Below the pieces are notes generated by a model. It was not told the DNA's origin. It did not search any database and saw only the letters and a list, made by a program, of their open reading frames with translations. Both the position numbers and the translations under genes were made by a program. From positions 1,488,001 through 1,552,000 of the forward strand of contig JAZBRI010000009.1 in NCBI GenBank assembly GCA_036874045.1: a stretch of 64,000 nt of DNA, read 5' to 3'. Positions 21,780 to 35,002 of the stretch are shown here, piece after piece (the stretch's first letter is position 1; each line of letters starts with the position of its first letter). The DNA is from Cymodocea nodosa. Its lineage: Eukaryota > Streptophyta > Magnoliopsida > Alismatales > Cymodoceaceae.

Positions 21780-23959
21780 TGTAAAGTATCAATTTGTGCA
21801 TTTTATATATGTTAATTCATGCATGTTAAGGATTATAAAGTGCAAATATATATGTTCTAATGTGGAATTACATGCAAATCATATTTTTAGACACATACAT
21901 GAATTAAGCATTAAATAGTCAATAATGCTCAAATTTATCCTTTATTAAATTAACACCTAGTCAATTAACCCATGTGTAGATATAAGTAATTTATATATTG
22001 ATTTCATGTATGTCTTAAAAGAATTATCATTAAGATATGAAATCAAATAATCCTCAATTGAGCAAGCAATATATTATGCACATTTCATTTTTTGCTTTAT
22101 AATTGAGTAGCAATTTATGTGTAATGTGCATATGCATTTAATGTCATGTTTGAGTTGTTGAAAATAGGTGAAGACGTGGACCCTTGGATTAAATCATGGG
22201 AAATCAACAACCCATGGTCATCCATCACACACTTCCAATTCTTGAAGATATCAATCAATCAACCATCAAGACTTGCTTAATTTAGGAGGTCACAAATTGG
22301 AAGGAGTTTGAATTCTTTCCATAGATGAATAACAAGGGAAGAGAAAAGTGTATGGTCGACCAAGGAAACATCCATCTCCTTTCTCCTCCACGCAAAAGGT
22401 CAAGCAAAGAACTCCAAAAATTTCATACTCCCTTCTTCCAGCCAAGGTTGTGGACGAGCTCTCCTCCAATATTGGTGAGCTAGACGTCTTTCCCCTCATA
22501 CTAAAAGACCTCCTTCTCTCCACTCCAAGCCGACATATGAAAGGATCTCCACAAGTGAAATTGGTGGTATTAGAGGCACATGTGCAGCATTGGAAGAGCT
22601 TGGGACGTGATCCTCAAGATGAGGTAATTAGGAAGCATCAACATTGAGAGGAAAGCCAACAAATTCATATATCTTGGAAGTGGTTGAAGACGTGCAACCA
22701 CCACTTCAAAGCAACCCTAGAAGACCTCTTTGGGACGTGCTATAGGTGGTGACAGCCCTGTGGTGTGTTGGTGTGATATGATTAAAGGTTGAAAGGGAGC
22801 TCATGCTTGATGAAAGGTGGAGAACTCAAAGGTATATTGGAGAAGAGAGATCCTCATACTTGAATATCAAATTTTCATATCATGTGTATGAGTATTTAGG
22901 TTTTTAATTCATTTGTTATGTGCACATGTAGTATGTTATTTAAATGATGATTTTGTTTAAGAATATTAGTTGTTTTACAATATATTTCATAGAAAATGGT
23001 TACTTCATGTGAATGTGTGAATGTGTGAATGTTGTGAATAAAACTAACTCTTAACCCTTGTGAATGCATGTATATCCTATTTGCTGTAAATTCCAGTGTT
23101 GGTTCCGTTTTGTTATATGTTGTGCAACTAGATTTCTTTGAGTTATATGTTATGTTATAGCTTTTTTTGTAAGTACTTTAAGTTTACAATAGGTATGTAG
23201 TGTTTTTGTGATTTTTTAGAATGCATTTATTTGGTTTTTCAATTATTCTTTCGAAGGTAGCATCTACTCTATTTTATTGGTCGAGTGATAGAAATTATGC
23301 TTGACGTCTTTGTGTTGCCTTGCTTTTGTGATTTCCAAAATGTTTTCCTGACTAGAAAAATAAGTTATCTTTCAAGGCGCGGTTATTTCGTGGTGTTTCA
23401 TGAAGATTTGATTGAGTTATGATTTTTACACCAATGATGCATTTTTGGAAAGTTTTCAAAATCATTTTGCGCACTGTTTGTATATCTGACTTTGGCAGCA
23501 ACCTAAAGTGAATTATTCCTAGAAATCACTGCCATTTTAAAGATAACTCGATCACCTTTCCAACCAATATTTTCTCTAGATTTTTCAATGTCCAAGTTGG
23601 AAGGAAGAAGAGTTAGAATTTGGACTAATTTTTGTGATTCCAAAAACGTGAACTTAAGATTTTCTTGAGTTGTCTAGCTATTAGCTCTAGGAATTAACAA
23701 GTTTTATGCTACTTTTGAAATATTTATTGTATTTTTGTAAATTGTAACTTGATTACACATGATTAGATTTTTAATTACAAATTTAATGGTGTGGATGTTT
23801 TATCAAACAATCATTTTAATAAAATTTATTTAAGACAAACTCCTTATGGATTCAACCTGTACTTGCACATGCTTATTACAATGGGCACCGTGCGCTTCCG
23901 GTTATAAATGTAAAATTTGTGCTTTTACCATTAATTTAACAACACATAAAAGCGTTACA
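21780..23959. mobile_element. Solo LTR inserted in the RT of element A
   Basis: A 2180-bp block starting TGTAAAGTATC and ending GCGTTACA, flanked by the target duplication CATAG (21775-21779 and 23960-23964). Removing it and one duplication restores the RT frame exactly. TG...CA ends, a 5-bp terminal inverted repeat (TGTAA/TTACA), a 5-bp duplication and no coding capacity make a solo LTR the best call. Its family is not otherwise present in the window and its orientation is unclear. The open frames at 22290-22647 are short and overlap on both strands. I do not accept them as genes. Confidence 0.85.
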
Positions 23960-24684
23960 CATAGTCCCAATGGCATTCTCTTAAAAGCATAAGTTCCATT
24001 AGGACAGGTGAAAATTGTTTTCTCTTGATCCTCTAATACTACTAGGACTTGGTTATATCTTGAATACCCGTCCAGGAAACAAAAATATTCTTGCCCTACT
24101 AATTTTTCTAGCATTTGATCTATGAAAGGTAAGGGAAAATGATCTTTCCTAGTCACTGCATTCAACTTTTTATAATCTATAAACACTCTCCAACCAGATT
24201 GAATTCTAGTAGGTATCAAGTCTTGAGTTTCATTCCTAACCACTATTAATCCGAATTTCTTGGGAACGACATGGATTGGGCTAACCCATGAGCTATCAAA
24301 AATTAGATAAATTATGTCATTATCTAACCATTTAACTATTTCCTTCCTAACTACTTCTTTTAGGTTTGGATTTAATCTTCTCTCAGGAATTCTAACAGGT
24401 TTAGCATTCTCTTCTAAATATATGTGGTGATAGCATAATATTGCACTTAACCCTTTTATATTAGTCATAATTCATCCTATTGCTTCTTTATAAGTTTTGA
24501 CTACATCTTTTAATTTAGCACTTTGGTCCTCTTTTAAATCTAAAGCAATAATGATTGGACAAGTTCATTTTTCTTCCAGAAATATATAGGTTAATTCAGG
24601 AGGTAAAGGTTTTAATTATAATTGCTACCCATCAGAAGCTAGAGCTCCTAATTGAACATCATCATTTTCTAAATTATTTTCTTC
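23960..24684 (-). pseudogene. Element A RT N-terminal half
   Basis: Motifs are typical of Athila/Tat RT: KPVRIPERRLNPNLKEVV, DSSWVSPIHVVPKK, GWRVFIDYKKLNAVTRKDHF, the Asp of the first catalytic block in CFLDGYSRYNQ, and RMPLGLC. Immediately after GLC the frame runs into the solo LTR. The upstream part (24469-24684) is the protease-RT connector with LKPLPPELTYIFL and two in-frame stops. The same frame continues from the protease ORF. Confidence 0.9.
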
Positions 24685-26409
24685 CTAATCTCTTTCTATA
24701 TTTATGCTTTCACTTTCCTCTAAAGTTTCAGAATTGAGTTGCCTATTTAACTCTTCTTGAATCACATCATCTAGCATATCTCCTTCATCCATTAAAAAAT
24801 CTATAGTATGTAAGGACATTTCTAACTCCTCAAACTTTTCTGGTTTGAAAATGTTTAGTTGAGTATCCTCATTACCATATACTAACTTCATTACTCTAGT
24901 TTTACAATTAATAACCGCCCCTAATGTTGCTAAAAATGGTTTTCCCAAAATTAAAGATGTATCACTATTTTTATGCTTAATTTGTTGGGAATCCAAAATT
25001 ACAATATCAATAGGATATATGAAGTTTTTGATTTTAATAAAGACATCCTCTATTTTTCCTCTAAGGTATCTTATACTTCTATCAGCTAATTGAATAACCG
25101 TCCTAATAGGGATTAAGTTTTCTAATCCTAAGGATGCAAATATATCACTTGGCATAACATTTATACCTGCACCTAAGTCTATTAAGGTTCTTTCTAGAAT
25201 GGTATTTTCTATGGTGCATGATATAATAGGGATTCCAGGATCAGATAACTTTTTAGGAATTTGTGGCAGAAATAGGGAACTACTTTGCTAAGCTAAAAAA
25301 GACTTTCCTTAAAACTTTTCGCTCTCTTTTCTTAGTACACCAATCCTTAAGAAATTTAGCACAAGGTGGCATTTTCTGCAATAAATCTAACAAGGGAATG
25401 TTAACTTGTACTTATCAAAAATTTCTCTAATTTTTTCTTCTTTTTCAAGAATTGTTTGTTGTAATCTTTCAGGATAGGGTGCTAATAATTGTAATTTAAA
25501 ATATTCTTTTTCTTTCATTTGATTTGTTTGATCATTTTTAGTCTCATTTGTAGATTCAGATTTTTCTTCATTGATTTCTATATTTTCAGATATTACATTT
25601 TCATTATCATTTTGGTTTTTGTTCTTATCCACCTTCATATTATTTTCATTTTGAATTCTTGATGGTATATCAGTTCCAGATCTTAATGTTATACATACAT
25701 CTTCTAGATTTTCGTTACTTTCTTGATGTTCTTGTATATCATTTTCGTGATTATGATCTTCAACTGTTTTTAGTCTTAAATTACACTCTTTAAATTCTAA
25801 TGCATTGGTATTTTCTTTTGTTTGTATGTCTTGCAAATTATGTAGATCTATAACATTAGAATTTTCATTTGTGTTGTCTTGTTGCATAACTTGTAATTTC
25901 ATTATATATTCGTCCAATGCTTTTAGTTTTCTTTCTAGATCATCTAATCTCATTGCATTCAATTTTTTATCAATCTTCATTATGGTTTTTTCAGTTTCGT
26001 AAATGATATCAATTTTGGGTTCTGAATATACTTCCTTATAGTTTAATAGGTTGACTTCTTGTTGCTGACACATAAATTGTTTCAGTTTGTTCATGTTTTG
26101 CTCTATGCTACGCTCTAGTCTATCATACCTATCCCAAACTTCCTTGTCTCTCAACATATTACACATTCTAAGCTGACCATTAGTTGGGTAAACCATAGAA
26201 TTCTCATACTCAGATCTATTATAGTTAAGATAATTCATTTGTTGTTCATGTGATCTAACCATCTGCAATCGTTTCAGTTTCAAACAATCAGAAATGTCGT
26301 GACCTTCCAATTTGTAGAATTCACATATGCTAACTACAGGTTTCAGAAATCTTTGAGCATAAGTATATGCCATATTCTCCATAGAAGTAAATACACAACA
26401 CTTTTGCAA
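24685..26409 (-). pseudogene. Element A Gag C-terminal part with zinc knuckle, and aspartic protease
   Basis: The first ORF (25387-26409, 340 codons) begins about 40 bp after the PBS and carries a zinc knuckle, CEFYKLEGHDISDC, whose second Cys has become Tyr. A long charged coiled-coil follows, then VCITLRSGTDIP and a PYPERLQQ segment that match the end of Athila Gag. After stops near 25270-25385 the protease is open (24685-25155), with upstream LIDLGAGINVMP as active site, then IQLADRSIRYLRG and ILGKPFLATLGAVI. The capsid domain that should stand in front of the knuckle is absent here. A capsid ORF of the right type lies 10 kb downstream (14324-15672). The whole piece is in frame with RT. 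Confidence 0.88.
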
Positions 26410-26450
26410 TTAAAACAAAACAGCACTTACAATTGCTTAGCTTCTCAATT

Positions 26451-26468
26451 TCCCCGACAATGGCACCA
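26451..26468 (-). other. Primer binding site of element A (decayed tRNA-Asp type)
   Basis: The minus strand reads TGGTGCCATTGTCGGGGA, three transitions away from the tRNA-Asp complement. It is 7 bp from the LTR end. Confidence 0.8.
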
Positions 26469-26475
26469 GAAGACT

Positions 26476-29400
26476 TGTTCAGGTTACTTAGGTGGCACTA
26501 GAGAACTTGTATTGGTTCCCAGGCAACAACACTAAATAACTTGTATTTGCTAACTTCTATTTTTAACTTAGTTAATTTATCTTTATGCTTATCAGTAATT
26601 TCTTTTTAGAAGTAAACAAACAACCTTTCACACAAATTAGATATTAATTCCAATTTATATTTTAACTGCAAGTGCACAGTGTATATTGTATTTGTGTACA
26701 AGTACAAGTTAATCCCATAGAGAAATTGAGTACGAATTGTGTACTATTTTATTTTTTTTATAATATACTTAATGTGTTTAGTAATCCCTCCGTTGAGTTA
26801 CAGTTAACAAAACGGACTGATCTCGTGGACTTAAATTAACTCCACAAGCCTATCTTTTCAGTTTAATACTGCTATTTACAAAGAAATTCGGCCAACCATT
26901 AGGCGATTCCACAGATTGTAAATAACATCAATTGAATTCTTCAATGCTAGTGAATATTAGATTTATCATTAAGCGACACTAACATTCAAATATTTCAAAC
27001 AATAACCATTAAAATTTTAAGTATTCGAAACAATTGATTTCAGTAAACTATGATACTATTTTCTGAATCAAACAAACACAAAACATTCACAATACTAACA
27101 ATAGCAACTTTAATCACAACACAAAATAAACAATAAAACACTTGAATACTAAATATAAACTCAAATAAGTTGTTGTTTTTGGTATTTTTGTTTTTAGACA
27201 TTCATGAAAATGGGCGAAAGGTGAAATGTAAAAATCTCTATCGATAGTAAATACTTCCGTCACTACATGCTACGCAATTACACCATTGAAAACTTAATCA
27301 CTTATAATTCTACCTCCTTTCCCTATAGAATCGCGAGTCCAGAATTGCAAGATGATCTCCTCTTCAGCATACTAGCATCAACCCGAAACCAAGGCTAGAA
27401 GCTTTACGATCTCCTGATATATGAGTTGGTACTTGGTGAAAATGATTTCCCTTCCCGCAACGCGATCACTCCTCACAGTGGTTGTTAGGCACCATGTTTG
27501 GCTCGAAATCGACCCAACATCAGGAAAGTATCGTCACAGACCTCTAATGGTTGGTGATTATGGTGATGTTGGTGAATTGTTGGTGCTAGTGTGGATGATT
27601 CAGTGAACTTTCAACACTGCCTGCAATTAGCGCGGTCCTCCACCTTTACACACACTGCCACACACCTCCAACCACACCTTTTTCATTTTTTCTCCTCTGC
27701 TTTTATACTTTTTCAGTACTAACTGCTTCTACTTTAAATGATCGGTTGGATTTCCTTTATTCAGATCAACGATGGTGATTTCTTCTCCCTTCCACGAGTG
27801 AATTCCTGCGTGATACGTGCAATCTTGGCTTTCCTTCAAATGTCCTATTTCTGTAATCGCTATAATGGCATATTAGAAAATAAATGGTCCGTGGAGTTAC
27901 ACATAACTCAACGAACTTACTTCGTTGATTTAACTATAAAACATGTGCACTAAAGAAAAAAGTTGCTAACCTAACACGTAACCTAAGTGTGTATTCATGT
28001 AACTCAATGCATACAGTTATACTAACTTAACGAGTTAAGCATGTGCATCTCACATGATATACTAAAGCATTTAAATTCAACACGTGTGTTGAGTATTTTT
28101 GTTTTGATGATGTGTGCTGAATGAAAATAATCATATTTGCTCAATTACTATTGCTTGTGAAAAGAAATTAAAATCATCAATTAATACAGAAAAAGCTTAC
28201 TGATATAAATACTTGTCTGTATTGGATCTAAAGTTAATAACTAGTCGTTTCGTTGCATTAATTTCTCATTTAACTAAACGTTAAGTTAACGTGTGTTTTT
28301 ATTGAAAAGCATGATATGTTTTAAAGTTATATCTTCTGTATCATGAACAGTGCACGTTTAGACAACTCGTTTAGTTAGGGTTTTGTTTGTATAGAGGTCA
28401 TGTGAGAACTCGTTAAGTTAGAGGCTTAAAGGTTAAAATAGGTCACGTGATAACTCGTTAAGTTAGGGAGTAAAAGAAGAGACAAACTCGTTAAGTTAGT
28501 GTTATACACATGGTGAAATTATAAGTTACGAATGTTGTATTGTAGCACGTGAGGTGCACATGTTTAACTCATTAAGTTAACACAACTAAACGCGTTAAGT
28601 TGTTATATTGAACACTAAGGCAACGTGTTAGGTTAGCGTTATAAACTTAAGTTGTTATTTTTGCAAGTGGTAAAATTCTTATTATAAAAACATTTGTTTA
28701 TTACTGAATCGGTGAGTTAAAGCTTTTTTTAGAGACTTACAGTCGTAACTATCCGAAAGGTAACATAAGTCATGTTTTCAGGTCTTGACACGTGTCTCAC
28801 TATTTTTATAATATAAAGAGTTTTTCGATGACTTACATCTATAACTATTCGAAACTTAAACTGTTTTCGGTGAGTTATCGTTTAACCTTCCGAAAGAAAG
28901 GTTAAGCTAGTTCATTGAGTTAGCATAACACCACAGACTTAGTTCGTTGAGTTAGCTACAGTACTTGTCATGTGAAATGACACATGAGGAACTCGTTAAG
29001 TTAGAAACGTTAAGATATATATATATACTTGTGTTACTCGTTTAGTTAACATTAAAGTAACGACTTCTTATTACACTGATGAAAAATTTTTGGACGAGAA
29101 AGTTTATTTTGTAGGAAATCTTTCAGAGATCCAGAACTAATGATTAAAGAAAATTCGAAATATAAACATGGGTTAGAACGTGTGTGTTTCGATGAAGGAA
29201 AAAGAAAAGACATGGAGAAGTGGAAAACTGGTAGTGATTAATCGTGGAGGATATGCATGAAATGAAGATACAGTATAAAAGGCATAGAGTTGTCGTTGAT
29301 CAAACCATCTTTGCACACAAAACGGAAAATCTTTTCAAGGATCAACCCATTCCTGCACACCAAAAGAAAAATCTTTTTCAGGGATCAAAAACACCTCTTC

Positions 29401-30257
29401 GGGCAAAATCTCTCAAGTGAAAGAAAATTCAGTGAAGCATAAAAAGGTAAGATTTTCGTCACTAAAGATTTGAAGTATCAGAAGAAAGTAAATTCGGTGA
29501 AGCATAAAAAGACAAGATATTCGTCACTGAAGAATTACTAAAGAAGAAAGAAGAAGAAGAAGAAGAAAGATCTCAAATAGGGAGAAATGTTTTAAATTCC
29601 GCATATTAGTTTTCTCTGTTTGTAGTTATGAAATTGTATAGATGAAACATGGTATCGAAATATAATTGCATCTACAATTTCTGAGGAGAATTGAATTGTA
29701 TATTGTAATTGAAACCTTGAATAAAAATGATTTTATGAAAACAATGTCTCGACTTGTTTTTGAGTTTTAAAGTTTCAATTATATTTCAGAAAATATTAAA
29801 AATACACAATTCAACCCCCTCTTGTGTAGCCATACGATCCTACAACGTGTATCATTCTAACTTAACGAGTTCTCACGTGATCTTTTTATACCTTTAAACC
29901 TGTAACTCAACAAGTTGGCACGTGATCTTTTAACAAAAAGAACAATAACTCAACGAGTTGTTACTATTCACTTAAATATTCTTTTAGCGTTTGAAACGTA
30001 ATTGTCTGGTACATGCAATATAACTCTCCGAAATAACAAAAAATTCGGATACTAAAGAATTAAAAAAATAGCAACTTACCGACAGTTCAAAAATGTACTA
30101 AATTAACGCTAATTCCCTAATATTATGTAGATTCTTTCATTAAAGCATATAACAGTGCAATTATAACATAATGGCTTAATTCTCATATGATAAGCTAAAT
30201 GTTATGCAATTAACCATCATTTAACCATTAATATTATGCACTTTTTCGTTCTAAACA
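26476..30257 (-). repeat. 5' LTR of gypsy element A, interrupted by a solo LTR
   Basis: Starts TG at 26476 and ends CTAAACA at 30257. It aligns with 35-1894 and 37222-39044. Without the inserted solo LTR and one duplicated ACGTG it is about 2.0 kb. At 30258 sequence changes at once to a copia LTR, so this is the outer edge of element A and shows A inserted into that LTR. Palindromes AACTCAACGAA/TTCGTTGATTT occur near 27893-27930. Confidence 0.85.
28087..29844 (+). mobile_element. Solo copia LTR with target duplication ACGTG
   Basis: A 1758-bp LTR, TGTTGAGTATTT...GATCCTACA, flanked by ACGTG (28082-28086 and 29845-29849). It is the same family as 53765-55299. The uninterrupted gypsy LTR at about 50985-51010 confirms the empty site. 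It carries many TAACTCGTTAAGTTA words between 28360 and 29060, an AAG-rich run at 29550-29570, and a TATA-like CAGTATAAAAGGCA at 29271. Confidence 0.92.
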
Positions 30258-30645
30258 GTTATCTTGAAACACCTTCCTAAATAGTAACTTACCATATTGG
30301 GACCTACAAAATCAGTAAGTACAGTAGAATAAATCCATTGAAGAGAAAATATGATCATTAGACTTACAAGTATAAATACAAACAGAACATTCAATATCAA
30401 GGAGAGCTAACAAGCGAGATTACATATACAATCACATACAGAAATACAGTATACATTGCAGATCAACTACTGTCACAAAAGAAAGGTCAATTCAAATTAA
30501 ACACAACAAATAATAGATTGAAAGATGGATTTACACGGAGATTCTTAAAGCTCTCCAAGTGCTGAAAGTCTGATCCAAGAAAAATCATTTAGTTCGTGGC
30601 TTCTACCTTAAGGGGGGGTTAGTGCACATAGGAATTCATGGAAAG

Positions 30646-30671
30646 AAAAGGAAAGTTTAAACTTTCCTTTT
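30646..30671. repeat. 26-bp perfect palindrome near the left PIF end
   Basis: AAAAGGAAAGTTT is followed directly by its reverse complement, with no loop. It lies 34 bp inside the element, a plausible transposase or Myb-partner binding site by position, which is inference. Confidence 0.9.
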
Positions 30672-30764
30672 CTAAGTCGTTAGTGTGCTTACCAATTGAC
30701 GGAAAGGAATTCCACACATTTCCGTCCATATAAAAGCTTCATTTTCCATTTTCGTCGAAAGCTT

Positions 30765-31065
30765 TCCCACCCTCGCGCATGTGATTTTCACCCTCACGCT
30801 CGCACTCGCCCTCCCTCACCCTCCGTCACGCTCGCACTCACCCTCGCACTCGCTATCACACTTGCACTCACCCTCACGCTCGCCCTTGCACTCGTCATCG
30901 CGCTCACACTCACCCTCACGCCCATGCTTGCCCTCACGGAAACCTCCTATGCGTAGCACCACTAGAACGTCCTCGTGCCGAAATCGCCCTCACTCGAAGT
31001 CGTCGCTATCGCCTGAAACCGCCACTATCGCTCGAAGCTATTGTCGCCCGCCATTGCCCACTACT
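30765..31065. repeat. GC-rich degenerate hexamer tract
   Basis: Units such as CTCGCACTCACC and CTCACGCTCGCC repeat imperfectly over about 170 bp, followed by TCGCC-rich sequence. Overlapping open frames read Leu/Thr/Ala or Ser/His/Pro repeats in two frames and are artefacts. It is the only GC-rich spot in the window. The rest of 31066-32215 is AT-rich and empty. Confidence 0.75.
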
Positions 31066-32215
31066 GATAGGTATGCTATGTTTTAGCCTACAAATACTTT
31101 GTCATGTATTGTTGCACTAATATTTTTTGTGCCTAAAACACTTGAAGAAATTCCTCTTTAGATATGTGTGGTTTGCAAATCTTAGTTGTGCATCCCTAAT
31201 TTTCTTAAAAATTTAGTATAAAAATAGTATTGGAGAAACCTTACCCAAATGCACTCATGTACTTATTGTCTTGATGCAACATTCCAATTCAACATATTTC
31301 CAATTAAACATGTCAACTCTCTTTAGATACCTATCGAAACAACTTATTTTCTAATTCCTAGCTGTCCACCATGCTGTATGCAAACCACAATTGACAGAAA
31401 TGTAGAATGGATTTCCAAGAAATACTTTAACATTTCACAGGTCAAATGGGTACCATCTTTCCAACAATAAGACAGCAAAAACATATTAGATGTGTTTATA
31501 TTTATGTAGGGTGTTATTATGTGTATTAATGTAGATAGGATAATGTATATCCATAAAGACACATACAAAAAGACCAAAGAAAAAAGAAGATGAAGGAACT
31601 AACAAGAAGATCAAACAAGTCAAGTAAAGATGAAGCAAAAGCTTAAAGATTCAAGAAGATGAAGAAATATGTGGAGTTACTTGAAAATTCTGTAATAATG
31701 ATGTAATATTTGAGTCTTGTGTCTTAAGGAAAATTGTAAATCCCATTAATGCTCTCTCATGCTAGAATCTTCATATAGGACACAAAAGGATTGCATAAAT
31801 TTACAATAACTAATTCATGCATTTAGCTAAATAGTTAATCTGTCACAAAATCAGCTATAATTTCCATTATAAATATTTTATAATACTATTTTTTTCCTTC
31901 ATGTTATGAGTTTCAAATGTCACTCTATTCAATAGATGCACATTAGTTATAAGAATCAATTAATCCTTTGTCAAACATCACATAGAATATTTGACCAATC
32001 CTTTGTGCAGAACTCCCACAAATTTCATTTTACATGACTTGTGTAGCATGTCCAATGATTAATTGTTTTACTTTGTTTTTACTTTTGCAATTCTCTTATA
32101 TGATTTTCACAAAAATGTGAATATAATGGTATTTGCAAATGCATATGAATATTTTTATTATTATTGTTAATCCATATGTTTTATTGTAGTTGTTGAAACC
32201 ATACTTGTGTAGAAA

Positions 32216-33272
32216 ATGAGTGCTCCTGATAAGGAAAGGACAGGTGGAGGTAGAAGTTACATTAGTTGGAATGCTGAAGTAGATGCATATTTCTTAGATA
32301 TTTTAGTAGAAGTATTAAACGAAGGAAATAAGAAAACTCATGATGGAAAAATCAAAGATAGCACTTTAGATAAAGTAATTGAAAAATACAATATTAAAAG
32401 AAACACAGGTATCATAATGAAGAATGTAGAAAGTCACTTAAAAACTTGGCGACTAATGTATCAAAATTACTCCAAAATTGCCAACCAGAGTGGATGGGGT
32501 TGGAATTTCATCCAAGGCTACACTAACATTGATGTTGAGATTTGGAAGGAGTTCGTTAAGGTTAGTTTTTCAATCACTTATGACTTATAAAATATTATAA
32601 TCTTTATCTTTTTTCATTTTGACTACAATTTTCTTTTTATAGGCACATCTAGAGTGTGAAAGCTACAAAGGCAAACCATGCTTGATATTTGAGCAATTGC
32701 AACAAATATTTGAAGGTAGTATGGCCACTGGGAATATGGTTAAACAAGGTGATGAGGAAGAGGTTGTACCAAACACACAAGATGTGGAAATGAATACTTT
32801 AAATACCACTCAGGAAACAATGGACATGAATTCTGATTTACTTCCTTCATCAAGAGGAAGTTCAAGGGTGGCAATTGAGAAGAGGAAGAGACGAGCAAGA
32901 CCTCATGCAGTGTCCCATCAAATCATAGCAGATTCATTTAAAGATACATCAAAAGCCATTATACATATGTGTGAAATAGATCAACAAAGTCAAGCTACAC
33001 AGAACGAACAATTTAAAGAGTTGGTTGATGCACAAAAAAAATTAGTTGATGTATAGGAAAGGTTGGTTGAAGTACAAAGCAAGTTGGTTGATATTAAAGA
33101 AAAGACTAAAAACTATTTAGATCATGTTGTTGCAACATTACTTCAGATTGAAGGTCTTTCTACAGAAGAATAATATGAAGCTATGGAGCTATTCCAAAAG
33201 CTAGAATTCTGTAAAATGTTCTTAAGTTTACCAGCAGAAATGCGTTATGGATGGTTGAGGTTTAGGAAGTGA
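32216..33272 (+). pseudogene. PIF/Harbinger Myb/SANT-like accessory protein
   Basis: This partner protein binds the transposon ends and helps the transposase in this superfamily. Exon 1 (32216-32560) has the SANT-like segment ISWNAEVDAYFLDILVE, EGNKKTHDGK and the typical SGWGWNF. An 82-bp intron (GT at 32561, AG at 32641-32642) joins in frame to exon 2 (AHLECESYKGKPCLIFEQL), the diagnostic Myb_DNA-bind_3 continuation. A basic patch EKRKRRARPHAV follows. The frame is then broken by TAG at 33054 and TAA near 33171, both where Gln is likely, and the original end is probably TGA 33270-33272. It has a C-terminal coiled coil (LVDVQ-type heptads). Confidence 0.88.
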
Positions 33273-33596
33273 GCATATGATTACAATGGATGAAATGTTT
33301 GTTTTGTGCATGAATTCACTTTCTTTCCAATCTTGAACTTCTTGCGTTTATGAAGTGTTTTTGTGAATGTAATCTTTTATGGATGAAATCTTTTTGTGGA
33401 AAGTCATATATGGATGAAATGTAAAATGGATATTATATATTGAAATGTGAAATGACTTATCATTATGAAATGTAAAATGCTTTTTATTAGTTGAAACGTC
33501 GAATGTCTTTTATTTTCTTAGAAATGTGAAATGTCTTTTATATATTGAAAAGTGAAATGATAAATTCGTAATATTCTTGTTATCTTGTAGGTGAGG

Positions 33597-35002
33597 ATGA
33601 ATCTCAATGACATGTTTACTACTATAGTTGATAATGCAATTTCATTCCTACTAGATGAAAAAGAAGTGGCTAGAAGAAGGTGACTACGTCTATTTACATC
33701 ATAGACAATTTTAGCAAAAATGGCAAGTATGTCATCAATACTATACAATAATACAAGTCGTATATATGGTAAAGAAGGTGCATATTACATTAAAAGATTA
33801 CTAGATCCTTCTCAACCTCATCAAGCTTACAATTGTCAAAAGATTTACAAAATGAGTTAAAGTGTGTTTAAAAGTTTTTGTTCTTTAATGAGAAATGAAG
33901 GAGTTATTACTGATACCAACAACATTAGTGTAGAAGAGAAATTTGCCATATTCCTTGTCACAGTACGGCAAAATCAAAGGTATGGAGTAATAGTTTAGTG
34001 ATTTAGTCATTCAAGTTGGAGTGTTAGCAAATACTTTAATGAAGTATTAAATGCTATAATACGTCTACATCATGTGCTTATAGCAAGATCTTCATCTTCA
34101 ACACCAAGTCGAATTGCAGATGATGTAAATGTTTATCCATATTTTAAGGTATGTATTCACTTTTGTAATGTCCTTGTAGTTTTTACGTTATTTAAGGAAT
34201 AAGATTAAATGATGTTTAATGTGTACAGGATTGCATTAGAGCTATTGATGGTACTCATATCAAAGCAACTATTTTTGGACAAGAAATAACTACATTTAGA
34301 AATAGGAAAGGTGAATTGTCTCAAAATGTAATGGCAGTATGTAATTTTGATATGAGATTTACATATATTTTAGTTGGTTGGGAAGGATCAGCAACTGACG
34401 CTCGTATCCTTCAAGATGCAATTAGTAGACCTAATGGTTTCAAAGTTCCTCCAAGTAAATGTAATTAGTATATTTTCAAGTAATACGTACATTATGATAC
34501 TAATTTCTATTCTTATATATGTAAGTTTTACTTGGTAGATGTTGGATATCCTAATCGACTAGAGTATATTTGCCCATTTCGAGGTATACACTATCTTTTA
34601 TCTGATTATGTTAATGATAGACTTCCTAGTAATGCTATAGAAAACATTAACTACAGGCATTCACAACTAAGAATAGTCATTAAGTGTACATTTGGAGTTG
34701 TGAAACATCATTTTTCAATCTTACAACGTCAAATGCCATATCCATATGAAACACAAGTGAAGATTGTGATCGCATGTTTTTTACTTCACAATTTCATTCA
34801 ATTAGCTGATAAAGAAGATTTACTTGAAGATTTGCAAGATGAGTTAGAAGAATTAAGTATTACTGATGATATACAACCAATAGGAGAAGTGCATATGGAT
34901 AGATATTCACAAGTTGAAATGAGTCAAGAACAATGAAAAGAAGTTGCTGATAAGATGTGTGAGGATATGATGATGGCAATGTGGGATGGAAGGACTATTT
35001 AA
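33597..35002 (+). pseudogene. PIF/Harbinger DDE transposase
   Basis: Coding resumes after a splice-acceptor-like TTGTAG at 33590 with MNLNDMFTTIVDNA. The N-terminal helix-turn-helix region has stops near 33681, 33708, 33857 and 33993. An 80-bp intron (34149-34228) has GT/AG ends; a second of about 65 bp lies at 34461-34525, though its phase is not clean. Catalytic Asp 1 is in AIDGTHIKA and Asp 2 in GWEGSATDARIL. The third residue, normally Glu before the FGV motif, reads Lys (VIKCTFGVVKHHF, AAG at 34682-34684), a G-to-A change that removes activity. The C-terminal part 34532-34936 is open, then TGA, and the natural end is TAA at 35000-35002. Confidence 0.9.

Noticed and set aside
22290..22647. 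Two overlapping ORFs on opposite strands
   Set aside because: Inside the solo LTR, short, mutually exclusive and without recognisable domains.
30696..31086. Leu/Thr/Ala- and Ser/His-rich ORFs
   Set aside because: Artefacts of the GC-rich hexamer repeat read in two frames.
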